DNA of 64,000 nucleotides from positions 186,001-250,000 of the forward strand of contig NZ_JACRSS010000003.1 in assembly GCF_014384805.1 (NCBI RefSeq). Direction: 5' to 3'. This DNA comes from Guopingia tenuis (GTDB taxonomy: Bacteria > Bacillota > Clostridia > Christensenellales > Christensenellaceae). Within the stretch, counting starts at the first letter, position 1; each line of letters begins with the position of its first letter. This document shows, in pieces, positions 57,714 through 64,000 of the stretch. Made by a program: the position numbers and the translations under genes. The notes below the pieces were generated by a model. The model saw nothing but the letters and a program-made list of their open reading frames with translations, made no database searches and was not told the DNA's origin.

Positions 57714-58490
57714 CTATGCTCCTCCGAAAAAATCGCCCAGCGCGATGGTGTCGATATATTCTGCCCGTTCCTCTTCAGGGAAAAATGCAAACCGCTTCAG
57801 CCGGCGGATATCATCAAAATAAGGATTCTTTGTTCTCCGGTTATAAACGATTTGAAAATCTGTCCCAATTTTTTGGGCAAACCGGGCAATTAACTTGAAA
57901 TTTGCAAAATCCCGGGCAAAAGGCTGCCATTCCTCCAGCTCAATATAGGAGCGTTTCAATTCATAGACACAGGCAGGCTTCCTATCCTTCCATGCGATCA
58001 GATCGATGTCGCTGGCCGTTATATTTCCAAGATTCTCCCTCTGCCAAATATGAAATGCGCTTGCCGCTCGGTCGTTCAGCTCTTTGGAAGTTTCGCCGCC
58101 TTCCGGGAGCGGATCTCCCTTTACCCCGTTTCTCTCAAAAAGCTGTTTCAGCGCATTTATGCCTATAACAGTGTGGCGGAAAGGATACTCCATATATTGG
58201 ACTTTATCCAGCGGCCAATCCCGGCAATAGCGAACCACCCGGTATTCCAACCCGGTTTTCCTTGCAAACCTGGCCGCCAGCTCCATCACGCCGCGTTCCC
58301 GGGGCGTGATATCCATATTTTCGTATCGCTCCTCCGGCACGGCTGAGATGACGAGCAGCAGCCGAGGAATGCTCTCGGGATCCCCATATACCATCAACCA
58401 TATATTCTCTTTTGCCAGCGTATAGCCCGGCAGCTTGTTTTTCTCGATATATTCATACATCGCGTTTGTCTGGTAATATTTTTCTTTCAA
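57714..58490 (-). CDS. PD-(D/E)XK-like protein at the head of the type III RM operon
   Basis: A 258-residue protein starting at TTG (58490, GGGAG upstream); GTG starts just before it are less likely. The N-terminal part is unassigned (YQTNAMYEYIEKNKLPGYTL). The C-terminal part has ITASDIDLIAWKDRKPACVY then ELKRSYIELEEWQPFA, an Asp...Glu-x-Lys core of the PD-(D/E)XK nuclease fold with intact Lys. The stop touches the mod start (TAGATG), so it is made with Mod and Res. It may supply nuclease or regulatory activity; I know no established type III partner of this kind. Confidence 0.75.
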   Translation of the reverse strand: MKEKYYQTNAMYEYIEKNKLPGYTLAKENIWLMVYGDPESIPRLLLVISAVPEERYENMDITPRERGVMELAARFARKTGLEYRVVRYCRDWPLDKVQYMEYPFRHTVIGINALKQLFERNGVKGDPLPEGGETSKELNDRAASAFHIWQRENLGNITASDIDLIAWKDRKPACVYELKRSYIELEEWQPFARDFANFKLIARFAQKIGTDFQIVYNRRTKNPYFDDIRRLKRFAFFPEEERAEYIDTIALGDFFGGA

Positions 58491-58822
58491 TGGTTCAGCT
58501 CCCACCACTTTTTTCGTTGTTTTTATCCAATTCTATTATAGCACATACCACAATAGAAAGCTTCTTTGTATTCTTTTCTCGAAGCATCCTCTATAAAAGC
58601 ATATGGAAAGTTCTCCTGGGTTACCGCATATCATCTCGCCTCCATCCTCTAATCTTTGTAAAAATGTCTCTTCGTCTGAATAGCTCATTTGACCATCTCC
58701 TATATTAAGGCTATAATAATTTATAAATTTTACTTCCTCTTATCTTTCTTTCATATAATTTATGTATTGTAATTTTCGAAAAGTTACCCCCGAGCTTATG
58801 TGTATTGAAAGGGAGAAATATA

Positions 58823-59521
58823 GTGAAACGAAAGACTATTTTCCTATTCGCTTTGCTTTTTGTTCTTTGCAGCGTTATATCCGGATGTTCCAATTCCACA
58901 CCAGAGGCCGTCATAGTTAATTTGTTTCAAGCTCTCTCCGACCATAAAGATCAGGAAGAATTGTGGGCTTTTTGCCCGGCAGAGCAGCTGTTTGAAGGGT
59001 ATACCCCCCGTGCGGAAATGTCGTCTACAAATAGCCCGCCGCCCGAAAAATATCGTCTTGATTTTCAACAACAGCTTCTCGTTAAAGTAACTAGTCTGTT
59101 ATATGAAGATACCGGCGGATATGATTTCTGGCCGCCGGAAATAGACGATCCAGCTGCTATTCCACCAGAAGAATATGTATTGTATACGAACTCCATGGTT
59201 GCCCATATCGAAACGCCGATAAAGGTTATCCGCTGCGATTTTCCCTTATCCGAAGACAGCGAAAAATACAATTATACAAAAGATATGTGGAATCAATATG
59301 CGGATTCTTATCAGGCAGAGGATTCCACCGAACGCGTCATATTGATAGAATATAAAGGGAAAACATACTTAATCGGATGTATCTTAATTAAATACAATGG
59401 GGATTGGGGAATTGTAGAACTCTACTCCTATACTTTGTCAATGTCCGATGGAACGCCTTGCATTCCCATGAGCGAGGAAGAATACAATCAAAATATGGAA
59501 AACAATTGGGAGTCATATTAA
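58823..59521 (+). CDS. uncharacterised lipoprotein
   Basis: A 232-residue protein from a GTG start at 58823 (AAAGGGAG upstream). The signal peptide KTIFLFALLFVLCSVISGC ends in a lipobox (ISGC), so it is a lipoprotein anchored outside. The mature part is acidic (EIDDPAAIPPEEYVL) and ends with a beta-rich segment (YKGKTYLIGCILIKYNGDWG) resembling DUF4878-like/NTF2-type lipoproteins. The AT content is higher than its neighbours, which suggests transfer. No partner gene is adjacent. Confidence 0.75.
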   Translation: MKRKTIFLFALLFVLCSVISGCSNSTPEAVIVNLFQALSDHKDQEELWAFCPAEQLFEGYTPRAEMSSTNSPPPEKYRLDFQQQLLVKVTSLLYEDTGGYDFWPPEIDDPAAIPPEEYVLYTNSMVAHIETPIKVIRCDFPLSEDSEKYNYTKDMWNQYADSYQAEDSTERVILIEYKGKTYLIGCILIKYNGDWGIVELYSYTLSMSDGTPCIPMSEEEYNQNMENNWESY

Positions 59522-59704
59522 ATTTCCTTCTATGGAGTATCACCATTCAGAAACGGCGAAAAGTAAATAGCTCATCGGATTGCTTAAGCCACTTTTAGAG
59601 ATAGTTAAAGAAACGGCAAAGTTATTTGCAAAAATGTTAGGAAGCATACTTGTGAAGGCAAGAAAGAAAAAAGTCGATAAACCACATGGTTATCGACTTT
59701 CTTT

Positions 59705-59778
59705 TGGCAGCGGAACTAGGATTCGAACCTAGACAATACGAGTCAGAGTCGCAGGTGCTGCCGTTACACCATTCCGCT
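59705..59778 (-). tRNA. tRNA-Gln (anticodon CUG)
   Basis: On the minus strand the acceptor AGCGGAA pairs with TTCCGCT. The anticodon loop CTCTGAC gives CTG (59746-59744), decoding CAG. The T arm has GGTTCGAATCC, and CCA is encoded (59707-59705). The identity rests on the anticodon. Confidence 0.92.
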
Positions 59779-59967
59779 ATAGCCAGAAAAATATTTCCCC
59801 GAAGTGTCGTCTGCCCCGTTTTTGTAACCCGCCAACTCGGCAGGTGGGTGATCTGCTGGCGCCTTTGTGCTCCTGCGGCAATGCAGGCCTGCATCCCCGG
59901 CTTCAGACGCGAAAACCCGTTTACAATCTGTGGGTTTAAAATCGAAGCATAACTAGCACCCCAGGTT

Positions 59968-60044
59968 TGGTGGGATTAATTGGGCTCGAACCAACGACCT
60001 CTACGATGTCAACGTAGCGCTCTGACCAGCTGAGCTATAATCCC
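59968..60044 (-). tRNA. tRNA-Val (anticodon GAC)
   Basis: On the minus strand the acceptor GGGATTA pairs with TAATCCC. The D arm has AGCTCAGCTGGTCAGAGC, the anticodon loop TTGACAT gives GAC (60010-60008), the T arm has GGTTCGAGCCC, and CCA is encoded. Confidence 0.95.
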
Positions 60045-60276
60045 ATGCGCAACTACTATTATACACACCTGTTCAGTTTTTTCAAGTTTTTTTTGCGCAT
60101 TTTTATAAAAAATTATGCACGCCGTTTTTTCCTTTCCCTGTGGTGCTTTGAAACAACTGCGCGAATCCGCGGGAATTTTTAGATTTTTTGTGAATCTTAC
60201 ATTCCTTTGATCCAAAACGCTTCTATATGTGGTATACTATAAGTGAAACTATATGCCATATATTTGGAGTTGTTTT

Positions 60277-60801
60277 ATGGAAAGCAGCAAAAACGCAATT
60301 GCGAAAAATAAACTCGCTATTCTCTATATTTTAAATAAAATGGATATCCGCCTTTCGGATACCCGGCTCATCGAAGCGGCGGATACTCTGGGCCTGATGG
60401 ATTATTTTGACCTGAATTCCGCCCTCCATGACCTCACGGAAAATCAGCTCGCCGATATGTCGACCTCCATCAACGGCACGTTTTATCAGATCACCGAGAT
60501 GGGAAAAAACACGCTGGAATTTTTTGAAAAAGAGCTTCTCATGAGCGTGCGGCAGAAGATCGCCGCCTACTGCGAAGAAAACCGGGAGCAGTTCCGGCTG
60601 GAAAGCCAGCTCTTTTCCGAATATATCCGCTTGGGCGAACATCAATACCGGGTCAACCTCAAAGTACTGGAAAATGATATCGCCGTATTTGAGCTGAGCT
60701 TTTTCGCCTCCACCAAGGCCGAGGCGGATAAATATGTCCAGGGCTGGAAGAAAAAGGCTCTGCTGGTCTATCAAAAGACGTTTGAAAACCTTTTGTCATA
60801 A
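60277..60801 (+). CDS. DUF4364 family protein
   Basis: A 174-residue protein, MESSKNAIAKNKLAILYILN onward. The first 90 residues look like a winged helix (ALHDLTENQLADMSTSINGT then FYQITEMGKNTLEFF), and the rest is the alpha/beta DUF4364 domain common in Clostridia. It is probably a DNA-binding regulator, with unknown targets. The start at 60277 follows TTTGGAGTTG. TATACT about 45 bp upstream (60234-60239) may be the -10 box. Confidence 0.85.
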   Translation: MESSKNAIAKNKLAILYILNKMDIRLSDTRLIEAADTLGLMDYFDLNSALHDLTENQLADMSTSINGTFYQITEMGKNTLEFFEKELLMSVRQKIAAYCEENREQFRLESQLFSEYIRLGEHQYRVNLKVLENDIAVFELSFFASTKAEADKYVQGWKKKALLVYQKTFENLLS

Positions 60802-61126
60802 AACAAAAAAGGCGGGGTTCTCCTGTTTATCGCTTTTGTGAAATGCAGAGAGAGCCAGAATACACCTATATAGCAAATGGTGCGGGATGCCGCCCATAAT
60901 GTTATTTATTCCTTCAACGCAGCAGACCAAAAAAGGTTGTTCTCGCTTTTTTGTCATGACGAAAATCCGGCCATGCTTCCATCCCGGCTGGATACGCCGC
61001 CGGGCTGCGGTTTACTCAATTTTCTTTTGTCATGGCCGCGAATCCGGCTAAGGGCTTCCGGTGTTTTCTTCTGCCCGCCTTTTCCCCTCCCCGGTCGGGC
61101 GTTAAATTTTTCCCTCAGCTTATATG
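60802..61126. other. intergenic region without a recognisable gene
   Basis: About 325 bp between the DUF4364 gene and the folC terminator; only short, unsupported open frames. Confidence 0.45.
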
Positions 61127-61164
61127 AAAAAAGGCCGCAATCCCAAAAGATTGCGGCCTTTTGC
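61127..61164 (-). terminator. terminator of valS-folC
   Basis: AAAAGGCCGCAATC pairs with GATTGCGGCCTTTT around CCAAAA; A/T flanks support termination on either strand. It lies 70 bp after the folC stop. Confidence 0.9.
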
Positions 61165-61233
61165 AGAATTTCTGCGAGTCGCTCGTATTCCGCGAACCAT
61201 GCAGACCCAGCCGTTCCTGTCTTTTTCAAAGCC

Positions 61234-62340
61234 TCACTGGCTCTGCAATTTTTTCAGAAGTTCCCCCGCCAGATAGAAGGAGCCTGCCGCCACCAGCAGG
61301 GCATCCTGCCGGCGGGCCTTTTTTTGTGCCTTCCAAAAGGCTTTTTCCCAGTCTTTTTCCCGAGTACGGGGCAGACCACGGAACACGCGGGAAAGCTCCC
61401 GCACGGGGCGGCCGCGCCGGGAATCCACCTGGGTTACTACCACGCTCCCTCCCCGCTTTTTCACAATCTCCGCCAGCCGCGAAACATCTTTCTCCTGCAT
61501 AGCCGCCGCAAGAAGCACAACAGGTTTCCCGGGAAAACGGGCGTCCAGCGTATTCACCAGCTGAGCAATGGCATCCTCGTTATGAGCGCCGTCGATCAGC
61601 AGGTTCTGCTCGGGGAAATACTGGGTGCGGCCGGGAATCACGGTCTGCTCCAAACCGGCCCGGATATGCGGTTCCTCCACATAGATACCCACCTGGCTCA
61701 GGGCGCACACGGTTTCCAGAGCCACGCAGGCGTTGAGGGGCTGCTTTTCCCCCAGCATGCGGATGGAGAGGCCGCGGTATTCCCGGTAGTCGAAGGTATC
61801 CCCATGGCGGACGATATCCTCTTCCCGAACGTTCACCAGCCGGGCGCGGGCAAACTGGCAGGCCACCTCAATGCTGCGCTGGACGGAGGGGGCCTGTTCC
61901 ATGTTGATCACCGTTCCTTCATGCTGGATCGTGGCACATTTTTCCAGGGTGATTTTTTCCAGGGTATCTCCCAGGATCTCCATATGATCCATGCCAATGC
62001 GGGTCAAAACATTCACATCCGCATGCAGCCCGGTCACCGGGTCATAGCGCCCGCCCAGGCCGGTTTCCATTACCGCCGCCTCCACGCCGTTCATCCGGAA
62101 CCATGCCAGACAGGCGTTCAAATAGGTATGAAACAGCGTCTTGCCTGGATTTTCCTCCATCAGCCGCCGCATGGTTTCCCGGGGAATTTCCTGCCCGTTG
62201 ATGGATATGCGCTCTTCTTCCCGGACAAGGTGCGGGGAGATAAACAGCCCGCATTTATAGCCCGCGGCCTGCAAGATTCCCGCCGCAAAGGCCGCTACCG
62301 ACCCCTTTGCGTTTGTCCCCGCCACCTGTATGATCTTCAT
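61234..62340 (-). CDS. folC: folylpolyglutamate/dihydrofolate synthase FolC, N-terminally short
   Basis: A 368-residue Mur-ligase-like enzyme that adds glutamate to (dihydro)folate. The P-loop is IIQVAGTNAKGSVAAFAAGI (normally GTNGKGS, here Ala), the Mg/ATP region is METGLGGRYDPV, with ITRIGMDH-type VLTRIGMDHMEILGDTLEKI, and DGAHNEDA is in the C-terminal domain. It begins 5-7 residues before the P-loop, whereas FolC usually has about 40 residues there, so part of the folate site is missing. Only 24 bp separate it from valS, leaving no room for a longer start. It may be a Mur-ligase-like paralogue. Confidence 0.85.
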   Translation of the reverse strand: MKIIQVAGTNAKGSVAAFAAGILQAAGYKCGLFISPHLVREEERISINGQEIPRETMRRLMEENPGKTLFHTYLNACLAWFRMNGVEAAVMETGLGGRYDPVTGLHADVNVLTRIGMDHMEILGDTLEKITLEKCATIQHEGTVINMEQAPSVQRSIEVACQFARARLVNVREEDIVRHGDTFDYREYRGLSIRMLGEKQPLNACVALETVCALSQVGIYVEEPHIRAGLEQTVIPGRTQYFPEQNLLIDGAHNEDAIAQLVNTLDARFPGKPVVLLAAAMQEKDVSRLAEIVKKRGGSVVVTQVDSRRGRPVRELSRVFRGLPRTREKDWEKAFWKAQKKARRQDALLVAAGSFYLAGELLKKLQSQ

Positions 62341-62364
62341 GCCCTTCCTCTCTCCCGCGCTTTC

Positions 62365-64000
62365 CTATTTCTGCAGCGCCTCCACGGAGGCGATCCGCTT
62401 CTCGACCTTTTCCAGCATATCCGTATATTTTGCCAGCTTGGCCCGTTCTTCCTCCACGACCTTGGCGGGCGCCTTGCTCACGAATTTTTCGTTGTTCAGC
62501 TTTCCGCCGGCCCGGGCGATTTCGCCCTCCAGGCTCTTCTTCTCCTTCAAAAGCCGCTCCATCTCTTTTTTGACGTCGATCAGCTCGCCCAGGGGCAGGA
62601 ACACCTCACCCATGGGAACCACGGCGCCCGCCGCATTTTCCGGCTCAGGCGCTCCCGGCGCGATGACCTCCACCTCGCTGGCATAAGCCAGCTTCTTCAA
62701 ATAGGCTTCGGTGGCATGCACCATATCGGCCTTCTCCGTGCGGAGAATGATCTTCGCCTTTTTAGACGGCGGAACATTCATGCCCGCCCGGGTATTGCGG
62801 ACGCTGCGCACCACCTCCATGATCTCGCCCATGCTCTCCTCTTCCCCGGGGAACACCAGAGACGGCTCCGCCGCCGGCCAGTCCGAGATCATGATGGATT
62901 CGCCCGCGCCCAGCATTTCCGTGTATATTTCCTCGGTAATAAAGGGCATAAAGGGATGCAGCAGCTTGAGGGCGTTTATGAGAACATAGCGCAGCACCTG
63001 GCAGGCCGTCTTCTTTTCCGCCGCATCTTCGCCATAGAGGCGGGACTTGGCCATTTCAATATACCAGTCGCAGTATTCGCTCCAGATGAAGTCATAGACC
63101 TTCTGGGCAGCCAGACCCAGCTCAAACTTCTCCATGTTATCGCTCACGTCCCGGATTACCTGCTGCAGCCGGCTGACGATCCACTGATCCGAAACATCAA
63201 AATGCTCGGGCTCCAGGCCGCCCGCGAAATCCTCGGGCAGATTCATGGCCACAAACCGGGAAGCGTTCCAGATCTTGTTGGCAAAGTTTCCGGCGGCGTT
63301 GACCTTCTCGTCGTAGTAGCGCATGTCGTTTCCAGGGCTCACCCCTACCGCCAGGCTGAACCGCAGGGCGTCCGCACCATATTTCTCGATGACCTCCAGC
63401 GGATCGATGCCATTGTTTAAGGACTTGCTCATCTTGCGCCCCTGGGAATCCCGGACAATGCCATGGATGTTGACATACTTGAAGGGCGCCTTGCCCATAA
63501 CCTCCATGCCGAAGGTGATCATCCGCGCCACCCAGAAGAAGATAATGTCGTATCCCGTCACCAGGACGCTGGTGGGATAGAAGAAATCCAGCTCCGGCGT
63601 CTTGTCCGGCCAGCCCAGCGTGGAGAAGGGCCAGAGCCCGGAGGAGAACCAGGTATCCAGCACGTCCTCATCCTGGTGGAAGTGTGTGCCTCCGCATTTT
63701 TCGCAGGTTTTCGGCATTTCCCGCGCCACCGCCATCTCGCCGCATTCGTCGCAGTAATAGGCGGGAATCCGATGCCCCCACCAGAGCTGGCGGGAAATGC
63801 ACCAGTCGCGGACATTTTCCATCCAGTTATAATAAATTTTATCAAACCGCTCGGGGATAAACTGCACATCCCCTCTGCGCACGGCCTCAATGGCCGGTTT
63901 TGCCAGCTCCTTCATGGAGACGAACCACTGGCGGGACACCATGGGTTCCACAGTGGTATGGCAGCGGTAGCAGGAGCCTACGTTATGGGCATAGTCCTCT
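62365..64000 (-). CDS. valS: valyl-tRNA synthetase (3' part; runs past the window edge)
   Basis: About 545 C-terminal codons of ValRS, open at the window end. Visible are WCISRQLWWGHRIPAYYCDE, the zinc-like CDECGE...CEKCGG, DEDVLDTWFSSGLWPFSTLG, KMSKS in DSQGRKMSKSLNNGIDPLEV, the anticodon-binding helical domain and the C-terminal coiled coil (KKEMERLLKEKKSLEGEIAR). HIGH and the editing domain lie upstream, outside the window. It is followed closely by folC, the usual valS-folC pair of Firmicutes. Confidence 0.97.
   Translation of the reverse strand, partial: EDYAHNVGSCYRCHTTVEPMVSRQWFVSMKELAKPAIEAVRRGDVQFIPERFDKIYYNWMENVRDWCISRQLWWGHRIPAYYCDECGEMAVAREMPKTCEKCGGTHFHQDEDVLDTWFSSGLWPFSTLGWPDKTPELDFFYPTSVLVTGYDIIFFWVARMITFGMEVMGKAPFKYVNIHGIVRDSQGRKMSKSLNNGIDPLEVIEKYGADALRFSLAVGVSPGNDMRYYDEKVNAAGNFANKIWNASRFVAMNLPEDFAGGLEPEHFDVSDQWIVSRLQQVIRDVSDNMEKFELGLAAQKVYDFIWSEYCDWYIEMAKSRLYGEDAAEKKTACQVLRYVLINALKLLHPFMPFITEEIYTEMLGAGESIMISDWPAAEPSLVFPGEEESMGEIMEVVRSVRNTRAGMNVPPSKKAKIILRTEKADMVHATEAYLKKLAYASEVEVIAPGAPEPENAAGAVVPMGEVFLPLGELIDVKKEMERLLKEKKSLEGEIARAGGKLNNEKFVSKAPAKVVEEERAKLAKYTDMLEKVEKRIASVEALQK

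Noticed and set aside
60877..63420. An 847-codon plus-strand open frame across folC and valS.
   Set aside because: It is opposite two well-defined genes and runs through their terminator and intergenic DNA, with no family features.

Overview
The window looks like a chromosomal segment of a GC-rich (about 55-60% G+C by eye) member of the Clostridia, probably gut-associated. The reasons are the Firmicutes-type block rpsF-ssb-rpsR / yybS-gdpP-rplI-dnaB, strong AGGAGG-type ribosome binding sites, a DUF4364 protein, MreB, an NHLP-type peptide export system, and an integrated mobilizable element carrying tet(W), typical of anaerobic gut Firmicutes. I assign no species.

Layout. 0.4-5.1 kb: small housekeeping and accessory genes (SGNH hydrolase with a TetR regulator, solute-binding lipoprotein-like protein, two GNAT acetyltransferases, RluA-type pseudouridine synthase). 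5.1-11.7 kb: replication/translation block, all on the minus strand. 11.8-16.1 kb: azlCD, a methyltransferase, mreB, a small protein and tRNA-Leu. 16.8-18.0 kb: an EVE-domain protein that may be a modified-DNA restriction enzyme. 18.2-22.5 kb: a sulfur module (cysK, metY) divergent from an Rrf2-type regulator, with paired palindromic operators and, ahead of metY, an apparent cysteine-codon transcription attenuator. 22.5-33.9 kb: an integrative mobilizable element with tet(W), methyltransferase, sigma factor, mobC, relaxase, repA with internal iterons, DnaC-like ATPase, tnpW, DUF4180 and a TnpX-like large serine recombinase. 34.2-43.8 kb: SdpI-like protein, thioesterase, DUF5131 protein, a membrane/acyltransferase fusion, Y-family polymerase, flavin oxidoreductase, XRE regulator and a DhaK/DhaL pair. 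44.0-52.1 kb: an NHLP-type peptide secretion locus (C39 peptidase-ABC transporter, second ABC transporter, HlyD-like protein, sigma factor, substrate-binding lipoprotein) with an intact zinc-ribbon-like candidate precursor peptide, a frameshifted paralogue and a further leader-like small protein. 52.1-58.5 kb: Cu/Zn superoxide dismutase and a type III restriction-modification operon with an extra PD-(D/E)XK-like gene. 58.8-64.0 kb: lipoprotein, tRNA-Gln, tRNA-Val, DUF4364, an N-terminally short folC and the 3' part of valS.

How the genes work together. metY and cysK make homocysteine/cysteine from O-acetylated precursors. They appear to be controlled twice: by the divergent Rrf2 regulator at the promoter and by ribosome stalling on three consecutive Cys codons. 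The NHLP locus has a peptidase-exporter, accessory exporter and membrane-fusion protein but no recognisable maturation enzyme. Its candidate products carry two CxxC pairs after a Gly-Gly leader. This locus and the cysteine attenuator are my best candidates for undescribed biology here. All family assignments are from reading motifs; no database search was run.
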